DNA of 64,000 nt from NCBI RefSeq assembly GCF_000002995.4, contig NW_025062475.1, forward strand, positions 12,680,687-12,744,686, read 5' to 3'. This stretch comes from Brugia malayi (taxonomy: Eukaryota > Nematoda > Chromadorea > Rhabditida > Onchocercidae). The position numbers and the translations under genes are program-made. Below the pieces are notes generated by a model, which worked only from the letters and a program-made list of their open reading frames with translations, did not search any database and was not told the origin of the DNA. Below are positions 26,463 to 39,988 of this stretch, piece after piece. The stretch's first letter is position 1; each line of letters begins with the position of its first letter.

Positions 26463-29400
26463 ATGAATCTATCTGACTGCTTAGTTTGGGAATGCAAACC
26501 TGATTCGTATAACAATTACGAGAGGTTGGTCAGTAGTGTCTTTCAAAAGAAATAATTGAAGAGAAGATATTTAATTAGTCATATTGGAAGAGATGTGGAC
26601 GATGAATGTTGGTAAGAGGAAACTGGAAACCAATTTTCCAATAAATCTATCTATACTTAAGAGCATCGATGATTAAGAGTTATTTTCAAGAGATGAGATT
26701 TATATTCGGTTATCCACTTTTCAACTCTATAAACATACACTTACCAACTACTTATCAAATACAAGAAAAATTCACTTACAATCACCTTTCGTCCCATTTC
26801 TTTTTTTTTTTTTTTTTTCGCTTTCCTACAGCATAGTATAAGATTCGTTTCTTGCATAGCACTGTGTGTGTCTGCTAATTTCTGATTGGAGCAATTGGTA
26901 AGATTAGCTTTGATTCTTATGACAGAAGAACAGGTTGCAGTGGAATGTTAGCACCGATACTGCACGAGCTTACCTTTCTCGAGATCACTTCACTTACTTT
27001 ATCACTGTTGATGAACTTGAAGGTATGAGCTGTACATGTTGACACTGAACTGATCCCTCTTTCGGAATAGTGCAGCATTTTAAAGCCGAAAAGCGAGGAT
27101 GGGTGTAAGACGATTCAGTTGATGAGTGTTGCAATTGTCATCCACTCCACATCCTGCTTGTATGTTTTTCTGCAGGGAATCTCCATCATCGCTCTCACTA
27201 CTAGTAAGTTCTTCACGTGCTTCTGTGTATTTACCAGCGCTACTAACGTTCCCACGTTAGCACGTCAGTATGATTGGAACGTTTTTAATAGAATGTAATA
27301 TGTTCTCTAATAGGTAATACGACACGACGTAAACAATGAAATGAATTCGTTATGCGTTAACTTGTCACTAACCGACTGACATGTCGATACGGTCTGATTG
27401 AATTATACGATTTCTATTCGTATGTTAGATTAACCTGTGTCGCATTCAGTGTCGTCAATGAAGTACTGGTCCTGACTTACTGTTGAAGACTTTTATGATC
27501 TATTTGATTGCCACGACGCATCTTTCGTTTAAATAAAGAACTAGAATGAAAGGTACTTGATAGACATATCCTCTGATAACTGTGTCGAATGAAGGTAACT
27601 GTCCTTAAAGAGAATAACCCCCCACCTCCCTTATCACTTGAACGTTTAACGTTTGAAGCAATTCATGTAAACAAGTCGTTACAGTCAGTCAGAAGACACA
27701 ACTGCACCATTTTTCACCTCTACCTTTCCTCACCGACAAAGTCTGCAGTTGATCATTCGGCGTAGCAATCAGTGCTTTTCTAAACTCATTTCAACTAATT
27801 AAAAAAATCTTTTTAAAAGATAAATTACATGCCCAATTCTCTAACATACGAGACGAGCAAAAAACAGAAGGTCGCATGTACGACAACAATAATATGTGAA
27901 GTTATCGAGAATGAAAAGGTGAGACAGGTATCCTATACTGTCTAGTGTTTCTAATATCACTTTAAGCTATCAATTTGATAAAGATCCTTTACTTTTGCTT
28001 AGGTATAAAATGAGTCACAACTACGTGATACGAATACATCGTTTAGACTAACCTCCACTGATACTATCACCATTACTATTATTATACTACCAAATAATTG
28101 GAAAGATATATTTGTAAGTTATTTGTGTCGAAAGCTTGTTGCACGCTTTTCGTGTTCAGTAGATAATATGTGAAAATCCCATGAGACTGCTTGGAAGATG
28201 CTAAATAGCTGTATGAAGAGAAAGGAGAATGTTCATTGTGATAGTTAAGATTAAGGGAGAGATAACTGAGGAGACAAAAGTAATAGCAGAGAAGGATGAT
28301 GAATTATGTAGCCAAAGAAACCCTAATTAATTTCTTGAGTGAAACGGTCAATACTCTTATAGAGAAGTGGTGTGGCCTGTTTTGTGGCTATTAATAGCTG
28401 CAAAGTAAGCGCCGAAATGTTGGTGTGCCAAATGGTGAAGAGAAAGGAGTCGAACAGTTAGTTATTCATGGGTCAACGTCCTGGAAATTGAAGAAAAACA
28501 GTTTACCCGAGTTTGCCCGAGGTTTCCTATAGTTAGCTTTTTCCACTTTAATGAGAGAAAAGAGAAGGGATTTGTCTTTTTGAAAATTGGAACAAATTAA
28601 GCACTTCCTGCATGCCATGGAATCGAAACAATTGAACGAGAACGGCAAGCTAGGCCAGCTTGATAGGACCAGGACAATGCCTCAAAGTTTCCTACTGCAC
28701 CCATTCTCTTCTCACCGCTCTTCTCCGACCAGTATCATCTCTCCTTTGAGTCATATTTCTTTTTTCGTGCCAGTTATCGATTCACCTACTTATTTGAGAA
28801 GTACTTTTTTACCTTCGTTCTAATCATAGCATTGGCTGTTTGCTTAGAACGCTTGTTGTTTACTTACATATTGGCTGTTTACTCATAGTTATTCAGGAAA
28901 TAACACAAGTTGTTTACCTGAACGCCAACATATTGACTGTTTACTCTGTGAGGCAAGCAAGAGGAAGCAAGGAAAAGCCAAGGTAGTAAAGGACTGACCT
29001 ATCCCAGATAAAGAGACATCTCACAGAGAGCAATTATGGAACGGCACTTACTTTACCTACCCTCTCTTCCTGGCATACTATCCTTCATTTTGTCATTCCT
29101 CCCTCTCTCCTCTTCTCTCTTCCCTTCCTCACTTCTTGAACGCAGTGGATGCTCCCACACAGACAGCAGCCAACCACCATCCATCCTATCGTACCAGACG
29201 AGCACGTAACACTGCGCCCGAGATATCTCGTTCCGTCCTGTGCTTATGTCACTCCATCTTCTACTACTTTAAACTAACCTAACACTTTGTCATCGATGCA
29301 CGCAAGCTTCGCGAGTGTTGTATTGTAGCAGCAGCAGCAGGCAACGACAGGGACCCCACAGATTATCGTCAGATCGACAACTATAAAAGGTGAAGATTAG

Positions 29401-32400
29401 AGGACGGAGAAACGGTGTCGGTTGCGGAAGCGGTAGGGATATCTTCATTCTGAGTGCATCGACCATTTAATCGTCCATGATAGCTTTTCTCTGACGAAAC
29501 CAACACTCTAGTACTCGTCTTCTTGACTTAGTATTATAGAGTGCACTAAGCCTAAGCGTGAAAAAAAGCAATCTTCAGAAGAGGATTGTGGCTGGGCCTA
29601 GGGTCCCGGCGGCATCAAGGCGTTTGTTATCGTCTCAATGCAGAATAGAATACACGACACGAGCAATAGTACAAGAAGCCATCTGCGCTACTTTGATTAT
29701 TGCTGCGTTGTCAACCTGGTTTCTAAGTTACGTCTTTCAGAGATATCCACGTATACTACTTAACTGTGACTCATAGTGTTATGTTCGGTTTACGAATAGA
29801 GTAGCCGAACATAGGGTACAGGGGAGATGTAAACATCGACTGGAAATGACTGCATTTTCAATCTTGTTTGCTACTCTCGTAGTATTCGTGATCTCTATAT
29901 GTTTGTGTGATTAAGCTTATCATGGAGAAATCATTTGTTGGGAAATTCGTGGTGATTCATTTCTTCAACAACTTATTCGGTGTTGAAGATGTTTCATCTT
30001 TTCCCTACATCTTATCATTCATTTCAATTTTAAACAGCAAACAGAGCAAAGACGTTTCATTTTTCTGTTTTAATTCGCTCAGAGGTATTTATACTCGGTA
30101 AACTCAGTATTAAATATGTAATATACGTTATATAAAAATTCCAAGTGAGAAAAGTCATTGGATAAAAATTCAACAGGTAGCGCGAGATTGTGGACAGGCT
30201 GGAAACAATCACAGATACCTGGAGGCGAAGAGTGCTCTCGTATGTCTGTTGACTATAGTGCGCATGATTTTCATGAATCACGTGCGGCAATAGATGCTGC
30301 TTCACGTAACAATGTACGTGTTCGACGTCATGGCGATACCACTGTCGTTACTGAATATCGTGATCCCTACTCCTTCTATTGGCAATTAGATCAAGCAAGA
30401 CCTCGAGAGGAAGAAACACTCAAGTTGGTCCATTTTCCATTTTTATATTAAGTCTTCAGTTATTTCTTGTGCTTAACAGTTAAATGTAGGTACTTTAGGT
30501 GCGCCTTGTGTCATAATGGTATTATGCTTCTTATTATCTTATTGTTTTTTGTACTTATTATCTTATTCTTTGGCTGTAATTTTATTTAGTGTTTAAGGTT
30601 GAAATCTGTCGAAGAGCTTAATTAGTGAGCATGAATTATTAGCAGCTCAGTTATTAGTTAAATGTTGTGATGTTTATAAATGTGCAGTTATATTAATCAC
30701 TATGAAAAACTGCAATTAGAATTTGGGATTTATCGAAATAGCCGACAATTGACGGTCAAGATTGACTGATGTAGTATATTTTCCGTCCAAAAGTTTCATT
30801 TATTTGGCAATGTCTCTAAATTGTGTGAAACTTAAAGTCATCTTCAGCTTTCTTCTTGAATTATTTTCTTAATTATCGGATAAAATCTAAAATATATTTG
30901 CTGTCACCTGTGATGCCCTTTAGTGATCAGTAGCTCTCACAACATTGGTATTTGCTGTGTTATATCGGACTCGGTTATACATTAACTTGCATAAACCTAC
31001 AGACGGCTTATTTTTCACGTTAAAATGTCCATAATTTCTGAATTTAGTTAAGTTTCCCCGTACTATCTTAGGGGAAATGGACGATTCTTCCGTGATATCA
31101 ACAAAAAAACTGAGGGAATCAATGATTGTTTCACTTCACCTTATTTGATTTCTAACTTTCTTGAGTGGATGAATAGCTCTTACCTGTCACTGTCCGTTAA
31201 GCATAATGTTTCTTATATCTTACGTTTTCATTAGTTATTCCAGTTATTTTTATACAAAACAGACTAGATTTGCATGCAGTTCTAATTTGATAAGCAGTCA
31301 TTCATTTCAGACCACCACCACAGACTGATTACGTCATCGATGAAGAGATCATAAATGATTCAGTTTTGTCTCCGGACAGTCATGATAGCGGAATAAACGT
31401 CGAAGTACAATATAGTAGACCAGTTCGACCCGATGATGCATCTTCCGCGAATCTTCCATTTGGTTGGGAAAGGCATGAAGGTATGTGTGCATATTTTGAT
31501 ATATCTTAAATTCAGTTTTTTATCTAATTTTCTACTAGCTGAGTACTTGTTGGAACGATTCGTGGCTAAATTTCTATGTTTTGAATTCAAACGAGTTAAA
31601 AATCTTGTGTAATTTTTATAGATTTAGCATATACCAATTAACATTTTTTCAGATCCATCGGGTTTTTCGTATTATTGGCATGTGGATAGTGGCACAATAC
31701 AGAGAGAACCTCCGGTATAGAACACACTATGTAGTTTGTAAAATTGAATTTTTGTAAGAAGATTATCCACTGTATATTGTGATTTATTTCCACTAAAATT
31801 CTACTTTCAAATCTTATCTGAATGTGTGTTTTTCAAGGTGTTCAATCAGGATGAGATTTCTTTCTCAAAACATTCAGTACAGTTTCATTTACCAGCTAGC
31901 TAAGATACATCGGTTGTTCAGAGAAACTCATGCATCTCTGTAACTCTGGTGTAAGCCACAATTTTATGAGTTAATGAAAGTTTTGTTTAGCATAAGGAAT
32001 TACCAACTGCAACAGTACCCATGCAACTTGAACTTCGTGACCAAGAAACTCAGGCAGATGTGTTGCCGGTACCGCCACCAGTTCAGCAAATTGTACACAT
32101 AACACCACAGCAACCGATTATCGAAGAACGTGCATTCAAGCAGACTACCACAAAACGATCTGTCGATAACGATTTCAGTGATAATGATGATGATATTGCA
32201 AGCAAAGTTGGTGCTTTTGCTGATGTTTTTGAAAATGAATCAAGCGTTTATATATATATTGATTCTAATAATTTATCTTGTTTGTGAATTCCAAACTAAC
32301 CACTGCTTCTCTCATTGTGCTAGACGTAGTCTATTGTTCATATGAAAAGAGGCTTTGAAATAGCCTTAAGATCTGAAAAAGTCGAACATGCACCATACTT

Positions 32401-35134
32401 CCCTGGTGCTGAAAATTATGTGCAGACAGTTGTACGATGCTGAGGATGATTTATAGAATGGAATTGTGATTACATTAGTGATGCACTGTAATCTTTAAAA
32501 TTATTTATTGAAAAAATTTCGGAAATATACGATTTTATAATAAGATATATTTGTTCTTATTACTTTTAGGGTCTATTAAATTTAACAGAGATTTATTGCG
32601 AGAAAATTAGATCATAAAAGAAACCGAACAGTTTTGTATATATCAAATTACTATTTCCAGCCGGTTCGATTTGCAGTCCGCTGTTTGGGCTGGACTGAAA
32701 TTCCGGAGGAAGATTTAACTCCAGAGAAAAGTTCACGAGCCGTTAACAGAGCTATTGTAGATCTGAGTACCGGGCGAAACGATATTCTGGATAATGTTTC
32801 CAAGTGGGGAGATGTAAGTAATGGAAATTTCAAGAAAACTAATAGTTCAGATTTTTCTTTTTTTTTTTTTTTTTTTTTTTGAAATAATCTTAAAGTTCAT
32901 TTTCATTTCGGAGAACCTCTGTGTTATTTTTTAAAATGCAGATATGCAGAATAGCTTTCAGGGTCGAGAACTTATCATGGAGTTAGATAAAAGTGATTTG
33001 AAGTTAGTTGATCCTGATACGATGTCTGTGGTGCATACTGAACGAATACATGATATTCGAGTTTGGGGAGTTGGTCGTGATAATGGCCGGTAGGTCGTCA
33101 TTCATTTTCTATTATAGATTAAGGACTGGTAGCTGAAATGAAACAAATAGTTCCATTATATATGTAGAAATGTAGTGGTTGAACGTTACTTCATTCACAT
33201 GCCTCTTAGTAGTCGAAGAACTAATAATACAGAACTAATATAATGAGAATCTTTGGATGATTTATAGTGTAATATGCACTGATCGGATAGCTTGGAACTT
33301 AGTAATTACCAAATATCACACTTGTAAATTTCCCTTCTACACGTACTCATTCTCTATGTTATGGCTTTTAGCTTTTAGTGTGTATTTGCGTATCCAGATT
33401 TGTCTGATTCTTTTTGGCAACTGTATTATATGTTTTAGAGATTTTGCATACGTTGCACGAGACCGGAGTTCGCGTCGTTTTATGTGTCATGTGTTTCGTT
33501 GCGACACACCGGCACGAACAATTGCAAATACATTACGAGATATCTGCAAACGACTGATGCTTGAACGACGACCAAATAGTCTGGGTTCTTTGAATTATGG
33601 TGAAAGGAGACTTATTGCCAGTCAGTTCAAATCTGTTTGTTTATTTATTTGCTTATGAAAAGAAAAAAGGAGAGCACATGATAGAGCAGTATATTTGATT
33701 GGTCTGCAGGAGATACATATTTACCAACTCCAATCGAGGAGCCAAAAAAGATCATTCGATGTCATTTCCTGGGTGTTACACAGGTGCCTCGGGCAACAGG
33801 TATTGAAATTCTCAACGAAGCAGTCGATCGACTTGTATCACAGGTTAGTGACGTATATTCTTTTCTGCTGCGGCATAAGTATAGGAGTAATAAAGGTTGA
33901 CCATTATTTAGAGTTGCTATAACATCGATATTTTTCTTTTTTTTTTTTTTTTTTTCTTCAATAGCAACATGTTCTAGTCATTCAATTGTTTTCTGAAGAC
34001 TAAGAAAGAGACATAGCTTGCGAATATCCAAGATCATCGTAGGTGAATTAAAAATTTTCTCCTAAAGCATTGATTAGGCTATCCTCTTGTAGAATGAAAA
34101 GAATTTCTGGTATAGATTTATAATACCAGAAGATGCTCGTTAGGCAGTATTATTTTGTTTCTTATAGGTTCGATCAGATAGGTGGATATTAGCGAATGTT
34201 TCCATAGCTCCATCAACAATAATAATAAGTGAAGTGAACGGTAATCAAATTGCTCAGTGTAGAGTGCGGTATTTATCATTTCTGGGAATTGGACGAGATA
34301 TCAAGTAAGTCATCCTTTCCAATAAATTTAATTGATCCCGAAATTGAGTTTTCATCATGTTCATTTGTTTAATATTCCACCTATTGATTAATTTTTTTTG
34401 TAGCGCAAGTTTCTTGAATGGAGTGAATTTAATTTTATGTAGTAATAATTTTGTTTAGTGCTTGTTTGTTGCGTCTATTTAAGAAAAGAAATTTTCATAG
34501 TACTGCGCGCAGTACTTCGCACTGAATTGTAAGTGAGTTCACAACACCAAAAACACTGTTTTGTCAAATTTATAGTTAAGATACAGTAGCTTTTGTAGCT
34601 TTATCCTGGAAAAGTGCAGATTCTATCAAAAACATCTTTTTCTTATTTAAAAAAAAAAAATCTTTCAGACATTGTGCATTTATAATGAGCACATCGTCGG
34701 AAAATTTCATGTGCTATGTGTTTCATGTGGAACCATCGGCAGGTCCAATGGCTAAAACTATTGAAGCTGCTTGCAAATTACGATATCAGAAAGTTCTCGA
34801 TGCTCATGCCGGTGGACGAGTACCAGCGAATGGGAAGGTTGGTTACTGATTTTTTCCAGCGTTAAAATTTGTTAAAATTTAACATTTCGTGGCAACCAAT
34901 CACGTGTTCTGATGACTACCAATTCGTACTGTGGCTTAACAAATATTATAATGGATCTTGGGATACTATTTTATTACTGGTATTTAATTTATGTATTGTG
35001 AAAGTTCATATTCCTCGTCACATAATGTGCATGATAAGTATATGATAAAGTTATTGTTTTTGCAGGGTTGGAGCGATTCACTATGGAGTGCTATAGGTAG
35101 CGTACGCGATCGTTTTTCAACATCCTCGCGTTGA
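26463..35134 (+). CDS. feh-1: FE65/APBB-family adaptor: WW domain plus two PTB domains
   Basis: Fourteen exons: 26463-26524, 26934-27022, 30177-30423, 31311-31480, 31653-31714, 31991-32245, 32330-32428, 32661-32813, 32962-33089, 33439-33620, 33710-33843, 34168-34304, 34669-34837, 35066-35134 (TGA). They total 1,956 nt (651 residues) with every phase consistent. WW domain at ~181-210 (LPFGWERHEDPSGFSYYW ... PP). PTB1 at ~330-480 (FAVRCLGW, HDIRVWGVGRDNGRDFAYVA, CHVFRCDTPA). PTB2 at ~495-620 (CRVRYLSFLGIGRDIKHCAF, CYVFHVEPSAGP). Family knowledge: FE65 proteins bind the cytoplasmic tail of amyloid-precursor-like proteins (APL-1 in C. elegans). The two 5' exons were found by phase and coding character and are less certain than the rest; so is exon 32330-32428. 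An internal ATG at 30242 could start a shorter form. Polyadenylation signals lie at 35505 and 35875. Confidence 0.93.
27023..30176 (+). other. Large feh-1 intron with GC-richer promoter-like patch
   Basis: This 3,154-bp intron is far longer than the other feh-1 introns. Around 29,000-29,560 composition changes: a pyrimidine tract at about 29053-29138, a short CAG run at about 29325-29339, and a TATA-like CTATAAAAGG at 29381-29390. No coding exon was recognised. The patch could be an internal promoter for a form starting at the ATG at 30242. Confidence 0.45.
29381..29390 (+). promoter_or_regulatory. TATA-box-like element inside feh-1 intron
   Basis: CTATAAAAGG matches the TATA consensus and sits in a locally GC-richer patch on the feh-1 sense strand, about 860 bp before an in-frame ATG at 30242. 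In AT-rich DNA such matches arise by chance, so confidence is low. Confidence 0.3.
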
Positions 35135-37011
35135 TTTTGTGATCACCTGCTGTGTGATGTTATTATCAACTTCTTGCAAAGTATATGCAAATTAACATAC
35201 TCTGACAGGCATGAAATCGGACGAGTTTTTTTACATCGCCAGAAAACAGCCATAAGTGATAATAGCAATCAAACGAGATTACTTTGTTTAATGAGCAGTT
35301 CATCTAATATGCTTATTTATGAGGATATTTACTTTTTATCTGCATATTTACCTGTTCTCGCTTCTTTGTTAGGGGATAAGCAAAGAAATTGAATTTGAAT
35401 GCCCATATTGATGGCTTAAGCTGAACTACATCTCTATATGAGCTGTGATGTAGAACATTAAAATTCTCAACCAAATCTGCAAATATCGTTTCAATTCAAT
35501 TTATAATAAATTGGTGAAGTTTATGTTGCACATTCTCTAAGCGAGTGGGATGCATGTGTTGAAGGTTTTTATTTCAGTTTCATATTTCTTTCACTTTTTT
35601 AGAGTGAAATTCAAGCTTTAAATTAAATGGACTAAATGAATTGGGTTTGACATATTTTTGCAGTAGAGAACTGTTTTAATTTAATTGTTGATTGTCTGAC
35701 ACTTCTGCAAAAGTTTGAAAATTGGAAAAATCTGTACGGTAGAAGTGGTATTTTGTATTCTATTTTTTATCAATTTTATATGACACATGTTTTACTAGCT
35801 TCTTTCCTGACATTTTTCCAAGCAATATGTTTGTTCCGCAACAAAATCAGCTAATTTTGTAAATTTTCTAGTATAATAAAGAATCGCATATTTACCACAC
35901 AATGCTAAAGTTTTGGTAGTTTTACTATCATTTTTTTTTTTTTTTTTTTTACTATATACACACAGTGAGCATGAAAAAATGTGGCGGTAATCCGATAATA
36001 GTTAAGACGAAAATTTAGTTGTTTCAAGGTACAATTCTATCGGATTTTTATCGGTGATCTCTCCGTTTGTCCGTCTGACACATTTGAAATTCCCTCTCAT
36101 ACTTTCTATCCTCTCTTTCCATGTAACTCGACCACTTCGAAATATTGATATTAATAAATTCCGCTCTTAATGATTCTGTTTTATTTTCTATGGTCAAAAC
36201 CTAATTATTAGAATATTTCTACGGACGAAACACCACTCGTAAAAAAGAAAAGCATTGTAAAGTGAATAAATCTGCTAGGAATTGAATTTGACACTTATTA
36301 TTTCATTTTCATCTTTCTAACTAGTCATTAATATTTCATTAGACAAACTTGTAAAAATGAATGAAGTAACACAGTTTGTTTGAAGTTCTTTTCATTCATT
36401 TTATTTCATCGAAATTTCATTTTTGTTTTAGATAAACAACAGTTACAATCGTAGTAGCAATTATGTTCTAAGAAATTTATATACAAATGACGATAAATTT
36501 ATGATTTTCAATGAAGCGAAATTTAATTTTTTTCAACCCAAAAATTCAACTCTAGCATTTATTGGTTTATTTCGCAAACATAATTACTATCCTAAATAAT
36601 ATTCGATTTACAATAATATAATGATTTGATCACAATACTTCTGAATTAAGCTAATCTATCGCTAATATGTCATTCAACTTTAAAAGATCTACTGTTACTT
36701 TAAAAGGTAACTAATTTGTTGTATATTGGAGAGCATTTAAAGGTATTGAAACCTATCCTCTTTTGGTAATTCACTGAACAGTACAGTTGATTGGTAGTTG
36801 CAGTTGAAGATAGAATTTTTGGCAGTTAAGGAAGGAAGGAGTAAATCCGACATATTAATTGGAAGCGATGAAAAGTGAGTCATCGATCTAATTGAAATAA
36901 TTACTTCTTTAAAATATCTTTACTTTATAATATGGAATTTCAATTCTACCGATTGAAATGACTGGTATGATCACCAATTTTTTCTAAATAATCAATAATC
37001 AATAAATGAGG

Positions 37012-37042
37012 AGGATATTCCGGATAGCAGGATATTCCGGAT
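37012..37042. repeat. Two 14-bp direct repeats AGGATATTCCGGAT
   Basis: Exact copies at 37012-37025 and 37029-37042, separated by 3 bp. Each contains TTCCGG, the core of ETS-type binding sites. Confidence 0.85.
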
Positions 37043-37619
37043 GTACTGACACGAGAGAGTAGTGATAAATGAGACGAAGCGTACAACAGCATTGCAGTAT
37101 TTTACACTTCATAACAGATAACTAACTCTTTGGAATTATTAGAGAAGTAGTGAAAGTGTAACTGAGCTAAATGATTGGTTCGATTTAACGGAACGATCCC
37201 TTGCGATCCACTGGATTCCTAAGCATATCAGTGTCACCCGATCGGGTGCGGATGACAGTTCATCGCTGCAGGGTGTCAGTGTTTGACATCTATCGGTGAT
37301 CACAGCAACGATAACACTTCCTAACAACATTTGCATTTTAAAGAATTTTTTTAGGAACCAAGTCGTTAAGTGAAGAGAAGGATGTGACAAGAGGTGCACT
37401 TCACCTGTTGAAATTCAATCATTTCGAGTTCGATCATTCTTCAATTTTAGCGTAGCGTAGATGTTCAGAATAAGATGAGAAATAGCTGAACTCTTAGATA
37501 AGCTAAAGCAGAAATGAGAAAGGAAGTGTCCTGAGTACAACTGATTATATTAAAAGACAAATATATGATGTCCTGATGACTGATAATGGTCATCGAAGTA
37601 AATTTGTCATCTATCACAC

Positions 37620-37883
37620 ATGCTTTACTTCTACCTCGCAAATCAGATCCAATTCGAGATACCAAAAATATTTTTGTCTGCCGTGATCATATTGACAAAT
37701 GCGGGAAACGTGAAGGACACTGTTCACTTTTGCATTTCACAGGAACTTACGCCGCTAATTGTTCAGTTGTTAAAAAGCTACCCAATACTAACACAGATAT
37801 CTTCACGAGAGATTCAGCTGGAATGTCTCCAATCTCAAAACTTAACAATTTTACAGTGTCAAATCAATAAAATCTTTGCATGA
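37620..37883 (+). CDS. Orphan ORF, 87 residues, hypothetical
   Basis: An ATG-started frame ending in TGA encodes a helix-friendly protein without low-complexity sequence (for example FLSAVIILTNAGNVKDTVHF and LTPLIVQLLKSYPIL), vaguely like an armadillo-type repeat. A perfect acceptor-like TTTTGCATTTCACAG occurs inside it, so it may be one exon of an undetected gene, a pseudogene fragment or chance. The overlapping frame 37586-37870 is also open, which weakens the case. No neighbouring exon was found. Confidence 0.2.
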   Translation: MLYFYLANQIQFEIPKIFLSAVIILTNAGNVKDTVHFCISQELTPLIVQLLKSYPILTQISSREIQLECLQSQNLTILQCQINKIFA

Positions 37884-39387
37884 CACAGTCACACCGCGGA
37901 GCGCAATGGTGCAAGAATGCATATGCCGCATGCATTGCTGGAAATGTTGAATAACTGCGCGTAATCCAACACTTTCTCGCAATCACCGCATCAATCGAAG
38001 TTATCGTTTGTTAATTTTTTTAGAAGAGAAATATGGCCATTCACTGGAACTTGTAATCTAGGGACATGTTGTCAATTTTTCGAGTTTTAATTAACTTTCT
38101 TATTTCGTCTTCTCTTTATTCGTGACTGAATTCTGTTCGCTGCGTAAGATTTCTCACAAACACTTCCATTTGTGATATTTATTTATTCAAAATCTTTTTG
38201 AATAGATTCTTTGCTATTCCATAGAAAATAATTTTCTGTACGACTTTTTACAGTTTCACCAATACTACTTGCACTTTTTTACATTTCACTGTGTAACCTT
38301 CTTTTCACTTAAGATTTATAAAATCGTTTTAAAATTTCAAAAGTTACATGAAAAAAAAGAAAAAAAAAGATGGATCGGGAAGATCACTGTGGTATGAAAT
38401 AGTATGTATCTGCGGCTCTGTGCAAGAGTACACGTCGTCATCATCCGGAACAAGTAATGTACAGCTTCGGAATAAGTAGCAACGTATCTTAGCAACGAGA
38501 ATAAGCAGTGTTCACGTTGCGGAACAAATGGATGCTCATGAAGACGTATGAATTTTGTTGTATTATAGAATGAAAGTACATCGAGTATGTTCCGCATTAT
38601 TGTCGAGAACGCAAGTTGACATATAAATTCAATTGAGTGAAATCACAAGTGCTAATTGTCACTTAGGACAGAGCAGTGCAAAGATTCGTCAGTCTCTTTT
38701 CAACAACAAATTCCGAATCAAAGCAGATATTTTTACCGGTTCAGGCAGCACCATTCAGGAAATTGACCTAAACAAATGACTGTGGTCCGTAAGAGCTAAC
38801 AGTTCCATGTTCGACGGCTATCCGAGATTACCGATTCTCTGTACAGTAATTGGTTGAAAACAGATAGCTAACAAAAGCAAGAAATCCCTTCAATCATTTC
38901 GCAAGTCCCTAAAATTTTGATAAAATCAATCGAACACAATTTTTTGCTTGATTGAAGCATCTTTCTCTGTCAGAGTCGAAGTGACAAGCAGTACTGTTGA
39001 GGAGAGGTAATTGAGGTCACTGGGAAAGTGTATGCAATACAGGTAGAAATTAATGTAATAATTAATGAGAGTCGAAAGAGAGACCCAAAGAGGACAGATG
39101 ACAGTGTCCTAGTTTGATTGTCTCAAACTGACACTATTATCCACTCTTCTACAAGTCGGTGCTAGGAGGAGGGAGGAAAGGGCGGAAGTTGGTATTTCCG
39201 TCTATCAATCAGCGCAACTGTGCACCTAGAAGGAATACCGCACGAAGTGGTTGGATGTCTTATTAATTGAGATTAGTGAACCTTATCTTTTAACTGATAA
39301 CCGAACTTATCATTTGGAAGACATTGAGATTACTACGACTTAGTTTTGATCAATAAATGAAGTAATGGGCAATAAACAAAAATACGA

Positions 39388-39639
39388 ATGAAAGAGTTAT
39401 GCGATAATGACTGTCGCTTAAATGAGAATCTTCGAAGTGATCGCAATCTGATAAAGAAATGCCCTGAATTCTGTCTCTCTTCAGAAAGAACTGTTTTAAA
39501 TATTTTTCACAGCAAAGCAGGGAATAAAGTTGAAAGAATAATAGGAGTAATGGCTGATTCACTCTTAATTAACTCTTTAGTTGTGCAATTATCAAAAGGA
39601 AGTGTAGAAGTTGGCGTAAATTATCAGACATTGGTATAA
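39388..39639 (+). CDS. Orphan ORF, 83 residues, hypothetical
   Basis: An ATG-started frame with mixed composition (segments such as FCLSSERTVLNIFHSKAG and MADSLLINSLVVQLSKG). It contains an acceptor-like TGTCTCTCTTCAG and a possible donor near its end, but no partner exon was found. It is listed only because it is less AT-biased than the surrounding random frames. Confidence 0.12.
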   Translation: MKELCDNDCRLNENLRSDRNLIKKCPEFCLSSERTVLNIFHSKAGNKVERIIGVMADSLLINSLVVQLSKGSVEVGVNYQTLV

Positions 39640-39988
39640 AGTTTAAAATAACGAAAATGATAAAACATTAGAAGCTGATCCTAATTAATTTAAACTAATC
39701 GTACCATATCATAACTTAATTTAACATTAAATTTCATTTACATTTTCTCTAAATGCTAAATTAAGCATTCGACTGTTTATGATTAAACATAATCACCGAA
39801 AATTTTCAGAGCAGAATGAAATATATTTTTTAAGTAATAACTGCAATTAAATATATATTCAGAAAAGAAATTCTGCACTATACTAATAGATTATCACGTA
39901 CAATTATACTAATGAATTAATCATTAATCAAAATTATGCACTGATTAGGAAACATTCATACTGATAGCGAATCAGACGATCCAACAAT

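Noticed and set aside
29558..29776. A 72-residue frame in the GC-richer part of the feh-1 intron, first considered as exon 1
   Set aside because: It lacks an ATG at its 5' end, and the exons at 26463 and 26934 complete the gene in phase without it.
37586..37870. A second open frame overlapping the orphan ORF at 37620
   Set aside because: Two overlapping open frames cannot both be explained; this one is less helix-like and has no splice context.
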